A DNA stretch of 64,000 nt from Pseudomonas nitroreducens (GCF_014204515.1 NZ_JACHLI010000014.1:1-64000), one strand, 5' to 3'; shown: positions 18,142 through 26,972, counted from the first letter of the stretch. Program-made: numbers and translations. Notes: generated by a model not told the origin, from the letters alone.

Positions 18142-18909
18142 ATGAACCCCAGCAGCAAGGCCCATTGGCTCAACAAGGTCCCGGAAGTGACGCTGTCCTT
18201 CTGGGTCATCAAGATTCTCTCGACCACCGTCGGCGAGACCTTCGCCGACTTCCTCGCCGTGGATGCCGGCCTGGGCCTGGCCATCACCACTGCCGCCATG
18301 GCCGTGGCGCTGAGCGCTGCGCTCGCCTGGCAGCTGCGCACCCGCGCCTACACACCCTGGATCTACTGGCTGAGCGTGGTGCTGGTGAGCATTCTCGGCA
18401 CGCAGCTGACGGACATCCTCACCGATGTGCTGGACGTCAGCCTGTACGCCAGCAGCGCCGCCTTCGCCGGGCTCCTGGCGATCAACTTCGCGGTCTGGTA
18501 CGCGGTGGAGCGCAACCTGTCGATCCAGCAGATCGTCACCCCGCGCCGCGAACTCTTCTACTGGACCACGGTGCTCTGCACCTTCGCCCTGGGCACCGCC
18601 GCCGGCGACCTCGCCACCGAGGCCCTGGGCATGGGCTTCACCGTCGGCACCCTGTTGTTCGGCGCGCTGATCGCCGCGACCTTCGTCGCCTGGAAACTCG
18701 GCGCCAATGCCGTGCTGGGCTTCTGGACCGCCTACATCCTGACCCGTCCGTTCGGCGCCTCCCTGGGCGACCTGCTGACCCAGGCCAAGACCTATGGCGG
18801 CCTGGGCATGGGCGCGACCTGGACCAGCGCGCTGTTCCTCTGCGTGATCCTGCTGCTGGTCACCTTCGCCCAGCTGGGCGCCAACGGCGACAAACGCCTT
18901 CCCCAATAA
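18142..18909 (+). CDS. COG4705-type multi-pass membrane protein
   Basis: 255 residues with about eight transmembrane helices, containing an internal duplication: NKVPEVTLSFWVIKILSTTV / GETFADF in the first quarter is echoed by ELFYWTTVLCTFALGTAAGD / LATE in the second half. This repeat pattern marks the COG4705 family of uncharacterised membrane proteins; function is not established. The ATG at 18142 follows a strong AGGAGG at 18127-18132, so the longer frame beginning upstream is rejected. It is followed by a lipoprotein gene and a QseBC-like two-component pair on the same strand, suggesting a sensory or envelope-stress unit. Confidence 0.8.
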   Translation: MNPSSKAHWLNKVPEVTLSFWVIKILSTTVGETFADFLAVDAGLGLAITTAAMAVALSAALAWQLRTRAYTPWIYWLSVVLVSILGTQLTDILTDVLDVSLYASSAAFAGLLAINFAVWYAVERNLSIQQIVTPRRELFYWTTVLCTFALGTAAGDLATEALGMGFTVGTLLFGALIAATFVAWKLGANAVLGFWTAYILTRPFGASLGDLLTQAKTYGGLGMGATWTSALFLCVILLLVTFAQLGANGDKRLPQ

Positions 18910-18949
18910 CCAAGTCCGCATCATTCAACCGGTTACCCGAGGATTTTCC

Positions 18950-19393
18950 ATGACCCGTTTCCAACCCATGCCACTGATCCGCAAGACCGTCTGCAAACTC
19001 GCCCTGGCCTCCGCCATCGCCCTGCTGGGCCTGGCCGCCGGCTGCTCCAAGCCCGAATCCGCCGCGAGCACGGCCAGCACCGGGCAGCACCAGGCCACTG
19101 CGCTGGGTGATCTCTCCGCGTTCCGCCAGATCGCCGCCGACGTCACCGCAATGGTCCAGCGCCACGAACTGGACCAGGGCAAGGCGCGGATCAAGGACCT
19201 GGAACTGGCCTGGGACGAGGCCGAAGCCGGTCTCAAGCCACGCGCCGTGAACGACTGGCACACCCTCGACAAGGCCATCGACCGGGCCCTGGACGCCCTG
19301 CGCGACAGCCACCAGCAGCAGGCCGCCTGCCAGGCGGCGATGGATGACCTGATGAAGGTCTTCGATACGCTGCAGGGCCCGCGCCAGGCCTGA
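18950..19393 (+). CDS. Small lipoprotein of unknown function
   Basis: 147 residues. A lipoprotein signal ends in the lipobox LAAGC (Cys32), then a Ser/Ala/Thr linker and a helical domain of about 95 residues (RQIAADVTAMVQRHELDQGK / IKDLELAWDEAEAGL), which looks like a four-helix bundle. No Met+2 Asp inner-membrane retention signal is seen (SKPE follows the Cys), so outer-membrane anchoring is likely. It lies 40 bp after the COG4705 gene and 74 bp before the response regulator; co-expression is plausible. Confidence 0.75.
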   Translation: MTRFQPMPLIRKTVCKLALASAIALLGLAAGCSKPESAASTASTGQHQATALGDLSAFRQIAADVTAMVQRHELDQGKARIKDLELAWDEAEAGLKPRAVNDWHTLDKAIDRALDALRDSHQQQAACQAAMDDLMKVFDTLQGPRQA

Positions 19394-19467
19394 ATCCCAT
19401 GACGTTGCCCCGCCAGGGGCTATCGTCAGATGATCGCGACAACGCCCCGGAACTATCGAGACAAGCC

Positions 19468-20133
19468 ATGCGCATACTGCTGGTCGAGGACGACCCGATG
19501 ATCGGCGAGGCCGTCGAAGGCGCGCTGAACGACGCCGGTTACGCCGTCGACTGGGTGAACAATGGGCTCACCGCCCTGTCCGCCCTCGCCGCCCAGGCCT
19601 ATGACCTGGTGCTGCTCGACCTCGGCCTGCCAGGGCGCGACGGGCTCGGCGTGCTGGAAAGCATCCGCGCCCAGTACAACCCCGTGCCGCTGTTGATCAT
19701 CACCGCCCGCGACAGCCTGCAGGACCGTCTGCGCGGCCTCGACGGCGGCGCCGACGACTACCTGCTCAAGCCCTTCGAGATGGCCGAACTGCTCGCCCGC
19801 ATGCGCGCTGTGCTGCGGCGCAAGGGCGGCAGCGCCGCGCCGCTGTTGAGCAACGGTGTGGTGAGCCTGGACCCGGTAGCGAAACTGGCGAGCAGCGCCG
19901 AGGCCGGCGAAGTGCAGTTGTCGAATCGTGAGTTCAGCCTGCTGCAGGCGCTGCTGATCCGCCCCGGCGCGATCCTTTCGCGCAGCGAGCTGGAAGACCG
20001 CATCTACGGCTGGGGCCACGAAGTCGAGAGCAACGCGGTGGAGTTCCTCATCCACTCGCTGCGCCGCAAGCTGGGCAACCAGGTGATCAGGAATGTCAGG
20101 GGCATGGGATGGATGGTCTGCAAAGGCGAATGA
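19468..20133 (+). CDS. QseB/PmrA-like response regulator
   Basis: 221 residues. Receiver with acidic cluster VEDD, phospho-acceptor Asp51 in LLDLGLPGRDG, Thr in IITARD and Lys in YLLKPFEM; OmpR winged helix with LSNREFSLLQALL and SNAVEFLIHSLRRKLG, the latter typical of QseB/PmrA/TctD-type regulators. The ATG at 19468 is the natural start of the MRILLVEDDP domain; an upstream in-frame ATG adds non-domain sequence. It overlaps the kinase gene as ATGA. Confidence 0.88.
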   Translation: MRILLVEDDPMIGEAVEGALNDAGYAVDWVNNGLTALSALAAQAYDLVLLDLGLPGRDGLGVLESIRAQYNPVPLLIITARDSLQDRLRGLDGGADDYLLKPFEMAELLARMRAVLRRKGGSAAPLLSNGVVSLDPVAKLASSAEAGEVQLSNREFSLLQALLIRPGAILSRSELEDRIYGWGHEVESNAVEFLIHSLRRKLGNQVIRNVRGMGWMVCKGE

Positions 20134-21470
20134 AGGAATCGGTGCAGTTCCGCCTCTCGCTGTCGTTGTCCCTGACCATCCTGCTGGTCGCGCTGCTGGC
20201 CGGCGTGTTCGCCTTCGCCTCGGCCTACGACGAAGCGCTGGAGCTGCAGGACAACACCCTGCGGCAGATCGGCGCGCTGGTCGAGCGCCAGCAGATGAGC
20301 CTGCACTACCCCGACGACGCGGCGAAGATCGCTGGCGACAACGAGGAGACCCGCATCGTCGTGCAGTACCTGGCCGATGGCGCCAGGGCGCCGGGTACGG
20401 GCGACAACAGCCTGCCGCTGCCCCTGCCCACCGACCTGGCGGACGGGCTGTCCACCGTCAGCGTCGCCGACGAGCACTTCCGCGTGCTGGTGCGCACCAC
20501 TGCCAGCGGCCAGCGTATCGCCATCGCCCAGGAAACCGGCAGCCGTGAGCGCGATGCGCGGGAAAGCGCCTGGCGCGGGCTGCTGCCCTTCATCGTGCTC
20601 ATCCCGGTCCTGCTGCTGGTGATGGCCGACCTGGTGCGCAAGCTGTTCCGCCCCATCGCCACCCTCGCCGGGCAGATCGACCAGCGCGACGAACAGGACA
20701 TGGCGCCGGTGGATGCCAGCGCCCTGCCGACCGAAATCCGCCCGTTCGCCCTGGCGATCAACCGCCTGCTGGGACGAGTGGCGAAGTCCATGGAAACCCA
20801 GCGGCGCTTCGTCGCCGATGCCGCCCACGAACTGCGCTCGCCGCTCACCGCCCTCTCGCTGCAGGCGGAGCGCCTGGAGGCGGCGGAAATGTCGGCGCCG
20901 GCCAGGGAAAGGTTGGCCCGCCTGCGCCAGGGCATCGAGCGCGGGCGCAAGCTGATCGACCAGTTGCTGAGCCTGGCCAGCGCGCAGGCGGCCGCGCCGA
21001 TCAGTGGCGCACCGGTTTCGCTGCACCGCATCTACCGTGCCGTGCTGGAAGACCTGCTGCCGCTGGCCGAGAAGAAGCAGATCGACCTGGGGGTGGATGG
21101 CGAGGACTGTTCCATCAGCGCGAGCGAGACCGACCTGCTGGCCCTGGTGAAGAACCTCGCCGACAACGCCGTGCGCTACACCCCCGCCGGCGGCAAGGTG
21201 GACCTGCTGGTCCGCCGCGAAGCCGACAGGATTCTGCTGCAGGTGCGCGACAACGGCCCCGGCATCCCGGCGGCGGAGCGCGAGCGCGTCTTCGACGCTT
21301 TCTATCGCGTGCCGGGCAGCCAGGAAATCGGCTCGGGGCTCGGGCTGTCGATCGTCAGCAGCATCGCCAGCCGGCTCGGGGCGACCATCGAACTGGCGGC
21401 CACCGATCCTGCCGATGGCAGCGGCCTGTGCGTCAGCGTGGCGTTCCCGGTTCCGACGCAGGCTGGCTGA
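20130..21470 (+). CDS. QseC-like sensor histidine kinase
   Basis: 446 residues. Transmembrane segments at about 9-31 and 150-168 flank a periplasmic region of about 115 residues. The cytoplasmic part has an H-box with His233 (FVADAAHELRSPLTAL), N-box (LADNAVRYTPAGG), G1 (VRDNGPGIPAAE) and G2 (GSGLGLSIV). FVADAAHELRSPLTAL is typical of the QseC/TctE branch. The start at 20130 overlaps the regulator stop as ATGA and has an AAAGG just upstream; the ATG at 20109 is an alternative. The neighbouring membrane protein and lipoprotein may be targets or accessory sensors. Confidence 0.87.
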   Translation: MKESVQFRLSLSLSLTILLVALLAGVFAFASAYDEALELQDNTLRQIGALVERQQMSLHYPDDAAKIAGDNEETRIVVQYLADGARAPGTGDNSLPLPLPTDLADGLSTVSVADEHFRVLVRTTASGQRIAIAQETGSRERDARESAWRGLLPFIVLIPVLLLVMADLVRKLFRPIATLAGQIDQRDEQDMAPVDASALPTEIRPFALAINRLLGRVAKSMETQRRFVADAAHELRSPLTALSLQAERLEAAEMSAPARERLARLRQGIERGRKLIDQLLSLASAQAAAPISGAPVSLHRIYRAVLEDLLPLAEKKQIDLGVDGEDCSISASETDLLALVKNLADNAVRYTPAGGKVDLLVRREADRILLQVRDNGPGIPAAERERVFDAFYRVPGSQEIGSGLGLSIVSSIASRLGATIELAATDPADGSGLCVSVAFPVPTQAG

Positions 21471-21473
21471 GCC

Positions 21474-22229
21474 TCAGCGGCCGTACTCGTCATGCCGGCG
21501 CCACCAGTTGCCCTGCTCGTTGCGCCCCAGCGGTGCGCGATCCAGCCACTGGAACAGGCCCCAGAGCACGTCCAGCCCGCGGGCGTAGGTGGAGTAACAG
21601 TGGTAGAGGCTGTCGCCCTCGCGGACGAAGCTGCTCATGCCCGGCAGGTCGCGGGTAAAGGTCGCCACGTCGGTACCGCAGCAGGCGGCGGTGGCCACTA
21701 CCGGCTCCGGCGCCGGGCCCGTGGCAGGGCCTTCGCGACGGAAGTTGTAGTCGACCTCTCCGCCGCGCTGCTGCGCTTCGGTGAAGGACACATTGAAGTC
21801 GTAGTTGAACTCGCTGCCGTGGGACGACGCCCAGGGGAAGCTCCAGCCCATGCGCCGGCGGTAAGCCAGCAGCTTTTCCAGCGGCGCGCGGGACACCGCC
21901 AGCAGGCTGACGTCGTGGTGCGCCAGGTGGCTGGCGTAGCGGTCGAAGCCATCGGCGATGTTCGAGCAGGATGGGCAGCCGGCCACGTAGTCCGGGCCGA
22001 ACATGAAGTGGTAGACCAGCAACTGCGAGCGGCCTGCGAACAGGTCCGCCAGACTGGCCGGGCCCTGTTCGGTGTCGAAGCGGTAGTCCTTGTCGATGCG
22101 CACCCAGGGCAATGCCTGGCGTTGCCGCGCCAGTTCATCGCTGCGCCGGGTCAGGGCCTTTTCCTCGGCCAGCAGCGCCAGGCGTGCGGCCAGCCATTCT
22201 TCGCGGGTTCCGGTCTTGTGGGTGGTCAT
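21474..22229 (-). CDS. DUF899 thioredoxin-fold protein
   Basis: 251 residues with the family hallmarks: an N-terminal REEWLAARLALLAEEKALTR helix, then LPWVRIDKDYRF, LVYHFMFGPD and a CPSC redox-like motif in AGCPSCSNIADGF, followed by MGWSFPWASSHGSEFNYDF. DUF899 proteins adopt a thioredoxin-like fold; their reaction is not established, and a peroxiredoxin-like or disulfide role is often suggested. The ATG at 22229 is preceded by AGGAG and fits the family start. It is divergent from a double-HTH regulator gene with 94 bp between. Confidence 0.85.
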   Translation of the reverse strand: MTTHKTGTREEWLAARLALLAEEKALTRRSDELARQRQALPWVRIDKDYRFDTEQGPASLADLFAGRSQLLVYHFMFGPDYVAGCPSCSNIADGFDRYASHLAHHDVSLLAVSRAPLEKLLAYRRRMGWSFPWASSHGSEFNYDFNVSFTEAQQRGGEVDYNFRREGPATGPAPEPVVATAACCGTDVATFTRDLPGMSSFVREGDSLYHCYSTYARGLDVLWGLFQWLDRAPLGRNEQGNWWRRHDEYGR

Positions 22230-22323
22230 GGCAGTCTCCTGCGCCAACGGCGGCTGGGTGGGCATGCCTTAGACTAGCCAGCGGGCTGACGTCGATGGGA
22301 GTGACAAAGGTGGCGGGATTTCC

Positions 22324-23520
22324 ATGGATTCGCTGATCACGGCGGCAGCCGCGGCACTGGCGGCGGGCGACCCGCTGGGCGCGCTGAACCGCGTGGCACT
22401 GCGCGGCGACCCGCCGGCCCTCGCCTTGCGCGGCATCGCCATGGCCCAGCTGGGCGACTTTCCCCGCGCGCGCGACCTGCTGCGCCGGGCTGCGCGCGCC
22501 TTCGGCCCCCACGAGCCCATGGAGCGCGCCCGCTGCCGGGTGGCCGAAGCGGAAGTGGCGCTGGCCAGTCGTGAGCTGAACTGGCCGGGCGAGCCCCTCG
22601 AACAAGTGGCGCAGACGCTGCGCAGCCACGGTGACACCAGCAATGCGGCCCAGGCGCAATACCTGCTGATCCGCCGCGCCCTGCTGATCGGCCGGGTCGA
22701 CGAGGCCGCCGCGAAACTGGGCACTCTCGACCCAGCCACGCTGCCGGCGCCCCTGCGCGCGGTGCACTGGCTGATCGTCTCCGGTATTGCCGTGCGCCGA
22801 TTGCAGGCAGGCGTGGCTCGCGGCGCCCTGCAGCAGGCCGCCGCAGCGGCGCTGGCTTCGGCCATTCCTGCCCTGCGTGCGGAAGTCGAGCAGGCGCGCA
22901 ACCTTCTCGAAGCCCCGGCGGCCCGGCTGATCTCCCGGCAGGCGGAACGTGCGTTGTCACTGGACGACGTGGAGCGCCTGCTGCGCTCCGATGCCCTGGT
23001 GGTGGACGCCTGTCGCCAGCGCATCGGTAGCCTCGAACTGGGCCGCCGACCGCTGCTGTTCGCCCTCGCCCGCCTGCTCGCCGAGGCCTGGCCGGGCGAT
23101 GTCGCGCGTGTGGAACTGATCGGCAAGGTATTCCGCACCCGTCATCCGGACGACAGCCACCGCGCCCGCCTGCGGGTGGAAATCGGTCGCCTGCGGCGCC
23201 TGCTGCAACCGCTGGCGACCATCGAATCGACCGCCCGCGGTTACCGGCTGGTGGCCGCCAATCCGCAGGTGCTTGCGCCGCTGCGGGAAGACGCCAACGC
23301 TAAAGTGCTGGCGCTGCTCAGCGACGGCCAGGCCTGGTCCAGCTCCGCCCTGGCCCTGGCGCTGGAGACCAGCCAGCGCAGCGTGCAGCGCGCCCTCGAA
23401 GCGCTCGCCACCGATGGCCGGGTGCAGGCCCTGGGCCGAGGCCGTGCACGACGCTGGATTCTGCCGCCCGCTCCGGGATTCGCGACGACCTTGTTACTCC
23501 CAGCGCCCTTCGGGGTTTGA
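22324..23520 (+). CDS. Regulator with two helix-turn-helix modules and an alpha-helical N-terminal domain
   Basis: 398 residues. Residues 1-200 are Ala/Leu/Arg-rich helices in a TPR-like pattern. Residues about 215-315 form an OmpR/SARP-like winged helix (VELIGKVFRTRHPDDSHRAR / LRVEIGRLRRLLQ, then TARGYRLV). Residues about 330-385 form a second HTH (SSSALALALETSQRSVQRAL). There is no receiver domain, so it is not a two-component regulator. It is divergent from the DUF899 gene and only 41 bp upstream of the beta-propeller gene, either of which may be controlled by it. I do not recognise a characterised relative. Confidence 0.7.
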   Translation: MDSLITAAAAALAAGDPLGALNRVALRGDPPALALRGIAMAQLGDFPRARDLLRRAARAFGPHEPMERARCRVAEAEVALASRELNWPGEPLEQVAQTLRSHGDTSNAAQAQYLLIRRALLIGRVDEAAAKLGTLDPATLPAPLRAVHWLIVSGIAVRRLQAGVARGALQQAAAAALASAIPALRAEVEQARNLLEAPAARLISRQAERALSLDDVERLLRSDALVVDACRQRIGSLELGRRPLLFALARLLAEAWPGDVARVELIGKVFRTRHPDDSHRARLRVEIGRLRRLLQPLATIESTARGYRLVAANPQVLAPLREDANAKVLALLSDGQAWSSSALALALETSQRSVQRALEALATDGRVQALGRGRARRWILPPAPGFATTLLLPAPFGV

Positions 23521-23561
23521 ATAGGCTCAAGGCTCTCACTCACAACGCACAGGGCTAGACC

Positions 23562-24215
23562 ATGACCACCCCTTACAAGCAATCCCCGGCGCAGGTGCTG
23601 CAGGAATACGGCCCCTTCCCCGGCGTCAGCACCGTCCACGGCCTGACCTTCGACGGCCAGCGCGTCTGGTTCGCCACCGGCGAACACCTGCAGAGCCTCG
23701 ACCCGAAGGACGGTCGCCTGGAACGCGCCATCGAAGTCCCCGCCCACGCCGGCACCGCGTTCGATGGCACGCACCTGTACCAGATCGCCGAAAGCCGCAT
23801 CCAGAAGATCGACCCGGCCAGCGGCAAGGTGCTTTCGAGCATTCCCGCGCCGGGCAACGGTGGCGATTCCGGGATGGCCTGGGCGGAAGGTTCGCTCTGG
23901 GTCGGCGAGTACCGCGCCCGGAAGATTCACCAGATCGACCCGGAAACCGGTGAAGTCCTGCGTACGATTGATTCAAATCGTTTCGTCACCGGAGTGACCT
24001 GGGTCGAAGGCCAACTCTGGCACGGCACCTGGGAGCCGGAAGCGACCTACAGCGAGCTACGTCGCATCGACCCGCAGACTGGCGCGGTCCTGGAGCAGCT
24101 GGACCTGCCCGAGGGCGTCCACGTTTCCGGCCTGGAGGCGGACGGCGGGGAGCGTTTCTACTGCGGCGGCGGCAACAGCGGCAAGGTGCGTGCGGTACGT
24201 CGACCGCGCCAATGA
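23562..24215 (+). CDS. Beta-propeller protein, glutamine cyclotransferase / SMP-30-like
   Basis: 217 residues made of repeated propeller blades: GLTFDGQRVWFATGEHLQSL, AFDGTHLYQIAESRIQKIDP, AWAEGSLWVGEYRARKIHQI and TWVEGQLWHGTWE. Each has the pattern G-x-LW/VW...I-DP-x-(S/T)G. This matches glutamine cyclotransferase-like and SMP-30-like propellers. No signal peptide is seen, so it is cytoplasmic, unlike secreted glutaminyl cyclases. It may act as a lactonase-like or sensor protein; function is uncertain. It probably belongs with the regulator gene 41 bp upstream. Confidence 0.7.
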   Translation: MTTPYKQSPAQVLQEYGPFPGVSTVHGLTFDGQRVWFATGEHLQSLDPKDGRLERAIEVPAHAGTAFDGTHLYQIAESRIQKIDPASGKVLSSIPAPGNGGDSGMAWAEGSLWVGEYRARKIHQIDPETGEVLRTIDSNRFVTGVTWVEGQLWHGTWEPEATYSELRRIDPQTGAVLEQLDLPEGVHVSGLEADGGERFYCGGGNSGKVRAVRRPRQ

Positions 24216-24276
24216 TGGCAATCTGGGCTAGTGTGGTCACCTCACTGGAGATGGCCGCAGCGGCCCGGAGAACGCT

Positions 24277-24726
24277 ATGGATTGGCTGGAACACCGAATT
24301 CCCCCGCCCCTGGTGGCGACCATCACGGGCTTGCTGATGTGGCTGGCGGTACGCCCGATCGCCCCGCTGGGCGGTCGGCTGTGGCTGGCCCTGCTGGTGG
24401 TGCTGGCCGGGGTCGCGGTGTGCCTGGCGGGCGTGGCGTCGTTCCGCCGCGCCCGCACCACGGTCAATCCGCTGAAGCCGGAGTCCGCCTCGTCCCTGGT
24501 GGTCGCCGGCATCTACCGGCACACACGCAATCCCATGTACCTGGGCTTCGCCATCATCCTGCTGGGCTGGTGCGTGTTCCTCGGCTCGGCTCTGGCCGTG
24601 ATCGGCGTGGCGGCCTTCGTGCTGTACATCGGACGCTTCCAGATCCGCCCGGAGGAGCGAGCGCTGCGCGAGTTGTTCGGGGCGGAGTTCGATGCTTTCT
24701 GTGGGCGAGTGCGGCGTTGGGTCTGA
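24277..24726 (+). CDS. Isoprenylcysteine carboxyl methyltransferase-like membrane methyltransferase
   Basis: 149 residues with about four transmembrane helices and the ICMT/PEMT signature near residue 85: VVAGIYRHTRNPMYLGFAII, then RPEERALRELFGAEFDAFCG. The RHPxY-type motif and the C-terminal EE pair bind S-adenosylmethionine in this family. Bacterial members methylate unidentified small molecules or lipids at the membrane. A GGAG precedes the ATG. It stands alone between the propeller gene and pfeR. Confidence 0.85.
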   Translation: MDWLEHRIPPPLVATITGLLMWLAVRPIAPLGGRLWLALLVVLAGVAVCLAGVASFRRARTTVNPLKPESASSLVVAGIYRHTRNPMYLGFAIILLGWCVFLGSALAVIGVAAFVLYIGRFQIRPEERALRELFGAEFDAFCGRVRRWV

Positions 24727-24793
24727 GGCTGTTTCAGACAGGCGTCAGGCAAATCGCCATTGCCTTCTGGCAGACAGGAATGAGATATTTGCA

Positions 24794-24812
24794 AATGCTA
24801 AATATTCTCATC
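24794..24812. promoter_or_regulatory. Fur box upstream of pfeR
   Basis: AATGCTAAATATTCTCATC matches the Pseudomonas Fur consensus AATGAGAATNATTCTCATT at 14 of 18 fixed positions, with the right half ATTCTCAT perfect. It ends 10 bp before the GTG start of pfeR, so Fur binding would block transcription or early elongation when iron is plentiful. Confidence 0.75.
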
Positions 24813-24822
24813 AAGGTCTACT

Positions 24823-25515
24823 GTGTCCCCTTCGCTCCTGCTGGTGGAAGACGATTCCCGTCTTCGCCTGGATCTCGAACGCCATTTCTGTCAGCGCGGT
24901 TTTGCCGTCACCACCTGCGCGAACGGTGACCAGGGCCTGGTGGCCGTGCACCAGAACGACTTCGACCTGGTGCTGCTGGACATCCTGCTGCCCGGCGTGG
25001 ACGGCCTGTCCCTGCTGGACGACCTGCGCCGCGCGCGCAGCACGCCGGTGATGCTGATGTCCGCCCTGGGCGCGGAGCAGGACCGCATCACCGGCTTCAC
25101 CCGTGGCGCCGACGACTACCTGCCCAAGCCCTTCAGCCTGGCGGAGCTGGATGCGCGCATCGATGCCTTGCTGCGCCGGGTCAACCTCGATCGCTCTCGC
25201 GAGGCACCGCGCCCCCAGGGCTCATTGCAATTCGACGATGAGCTGCAGGACGTTTCCCGCAACGGTGATCACGCGGGCCTCACGCACTCCGAGTACCGCC
25301 TGCTGTCGACGCTGAACGCCCACGCCGGCGAGGCGCTGAGCAAAAGTTTCCTCTATCAGAGCGTGCTGCACCGCGCTTATACGCGGCTCGACCGCGGGCT
25401 GGACGTGCACGTCTGCAACCTGCGCCGCAAGCTCGCCGCCATCGGCGCGCAGCAGGTGCAGATCCAGGCCGTACGTGGCCAGGGCTACATCCTGGTGGAT
25501 GCGGAACGTCACTGA
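24823..25515 (+). CDS. pfeR: Response regulator PfeR (enterobactin uptake)
   Basis: 230 residues, GTG start with an AAGG at 24813-24816. Receiver with VEDD, phospho-acceptor Asp53 (LLDILLPGVDG) and Lys in YLPKPFSL; OmpR winged helix with LTHSEYRLLSTLNAH and LDVHVCNLRRKLAAIG. In P. aeruginosa PfeR activates the ferric-enterobactin receptor gene when PfeS senses the ferric siderophore in the periplasm. Identity rests on gene order: regulator, kinase, enterobactin receptor and esterase are adjacent here exactly as in pfeRSAE. Confidence 0.9.
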   Translation: MSPSLLLVEDDSRLRLDLERHFCQRGFAVTTCANGDQGLVAVHQNDFDLVLLDILLPGVDGLSLLDDLRRARSTPVMLMSALGAEQDRITGFTRGADDYLPKPFSLAELDARIDALLRRVNLDRSREAPRPQGSLQFDDELQDVSRNGDHAGLTHSEYRLLSTLNAHAGEALSKSFLYQSVLHRAYTRLDRGLDVHVCNLRRKLAAIGAQQVQIQAVRGQGYILVDAERH

Positions 25516-26891
25516 TGCGCCGTCATCCGCTGTTGTGGAAACTCGCCGCCCTGCAGGTCGGCTTCTGCCTGCTGCTGACCTGGCTGATCTGGACCTGGGG
25601 CCTGTCGCTGGAACGCAGCACCTATTTCCTTGGCGAAGCCGATCGCGATTACCTGGCGCGCTACGCCGAGCAGGCTGAAAGGGTCTGGGAGCAACAGGGC
25701 GCCGAGGGTGTGGAGCGCTTTCGCCGGGAGCTTTCCGCCGCCGAGGACACCTGGGTCGCGGTGATCGGCTCACACCTGCAAAGCCTGGGCACCACGCCAC
25801 TGAGCGCCGAGGAATCCAGCCACCTGACCTTCATGCGCATGCTGCACTGGCCGATGAGCCGGCGCCTGCAGGACGAACTGCCCTATGTCAGCATCGCGTT
25901 CCCGCAGCACCCCGAGCATGGCCGGCTGGTCATGCAGCTGCCCGAACGTCTGTTGCCCAGCGGTCTGACGCCCTGGACGCACCTGTTCAGCCACGGCGTG
26001 GTGCCGACCCTGCTGGCCGCCCTCCTCGGCCTGCTGATCTACCGCCATCTGGTGCTGCCACTCAATCGCCTGCGCGCCCGTGCCGACGCCCTGCGCGCCG
26101 ACGATCTCGACAGTGAAGGCCCCGGCACGCCGCTGGCCAAGCGCCGCGACGAATTGGGCGAACTGGCGCTGGCCTTCGATCACATGGCCGAGCGCCTGCG
26201 GCATAGCCTGGCCCAGCAACGCCTGCTGCTGCGCACCCTGTCCCACGAGTTGCGTACGCCCCTGGCGCGCCTGCGCATCGCCCATGACGGCGACCTGCCG
26301 GCGGAGCAGCTGCGCGAACGGCTGGACCGCGAGATCAACGACATGCAGCGCCTGCTGGAAGACACCCTGGACCTGGCCTGGATGGACACCGAACGCCCGC
26401 AGCTGGAGCGCGAACCAGTGCTGGTGCTGTCGGTGTGGGAAGCGCTGCGCGAGGACGCCTGCTTCGAAAGCGGCTGGGAGGCCGAGCGGCTGCCCTGCTC
26501 GCTGGGCACCGACTGTGTGGTGCAGGTGCACCTGGACAGCTTCGCCCAGGCCATCGAGAACCTGCTGCGCAACGGCATCCGCCATTCCCCGCGCGGCGGC
26601 AGCGTGCGCCTGGACGGCTGGCGCGAAGGCGAGTTCTGGCACCTGTGCGTCAGCGACGATGGCCCCGGTGTCGCCGAGCAGGATCTGGAACGCATCTTCC
26701 AGCCCTACCAGCGCTTGCAGCCGTCCGAAGCCAGCGGCTTCGGCCTTGGCCTGGCCATTGCCCGACGCGGCGTGGAACTGGCCGATGGGCGTCTCTGGGC
26801 GGAAAACGGTACTGGCAGCGCCAAGGCCGGTCTGTGCCTGCACCTGTTGCTGCCGGTAGTTCCTGCCCGACAATCCGCCGCAAGTGTTTAG
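25515..26891 (+). CDS. pfeS: Sensor kinase PfeS (enterobactin uptake)
   Basis: 458 residues; its ATG overlaps the pfeR stop (TGATG). Transmembrane helices at about 10-30 and 155-178, periplasmic domain between, HAMP, H-box with His244 (RTLSHELRTPLARL), N-box (ENLLRNGIRHSPRGG), G1 (VSDDGPGVAEQD) and G2 (GFGLGLAIARRG). Known role of the family: senses periplasmic ferric enterobactin and phosphorylates PfeR. The N-box has Arg where many kinases have Asp (LLRNGIR), a variant seen in short PhoQ/PfeS-like kinases. Confidence 0.88.
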   Translation: MRRHPLLWKLAALQVGFCLLLTWLIWTWGLSLERSTYFLGEADRDYLARYAEQAERVWEQQGAEGVERFRRELSAAEDTWVAVIGSHLQSLGTTPLSAEESSHLTFMRMLHWPMSRRLQDELPYVSIAFPQHPEHGRLVMQLPERLLPSGLTPWTHLFSHGVVPTLLAALLGLLIYRHLVLPLNRLRARADALRADDLDSEGPGTPLAKRRDELGELALAFDHMAERLRHSLAQQRLLLRTLSHELRTPLARLRIAHDGDLPAEQLRERLDREINDMQRLLEDTLDLAWMDTERPQLEREPVLVLSVWEALREDACFESGWEAERLPCSLGTDCVVQVHLDSFAQAIENLLRNGIRHSPRGGSVRLDGWREGEFWHLCVSDDGPGVAEQDLERIFQPYQRLQPSEASGFGLGLAIARRGVELADGRLWAENGTGSAKAGLCLHLLLPVVPARQSAASV

Positions 26892-26914
26892 AAAGTTAAT
26901 GCGCTTTACTAGCA

Positions 26915-26933
26915 AATAGCAGTCATTATCATT
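26915..26933. promoter_or_regulatory. Fur box upstream of pfeA
   Basis: AATAGCAGTCATTATCATT matches the Fur consensus at 13 of 18 fixed positions, with the right half CATTATCATT nearly perfect. It lies 39 bp upstream of the pfeA start. Together with the box before pfeR it gives two independent iron-repressible promoters in this locus. Confidence 0.7.
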
Positions 26934-26972
26934 TGTGATCTTCCAGTAATCGTCCTCCTCCGGAGATCACCG

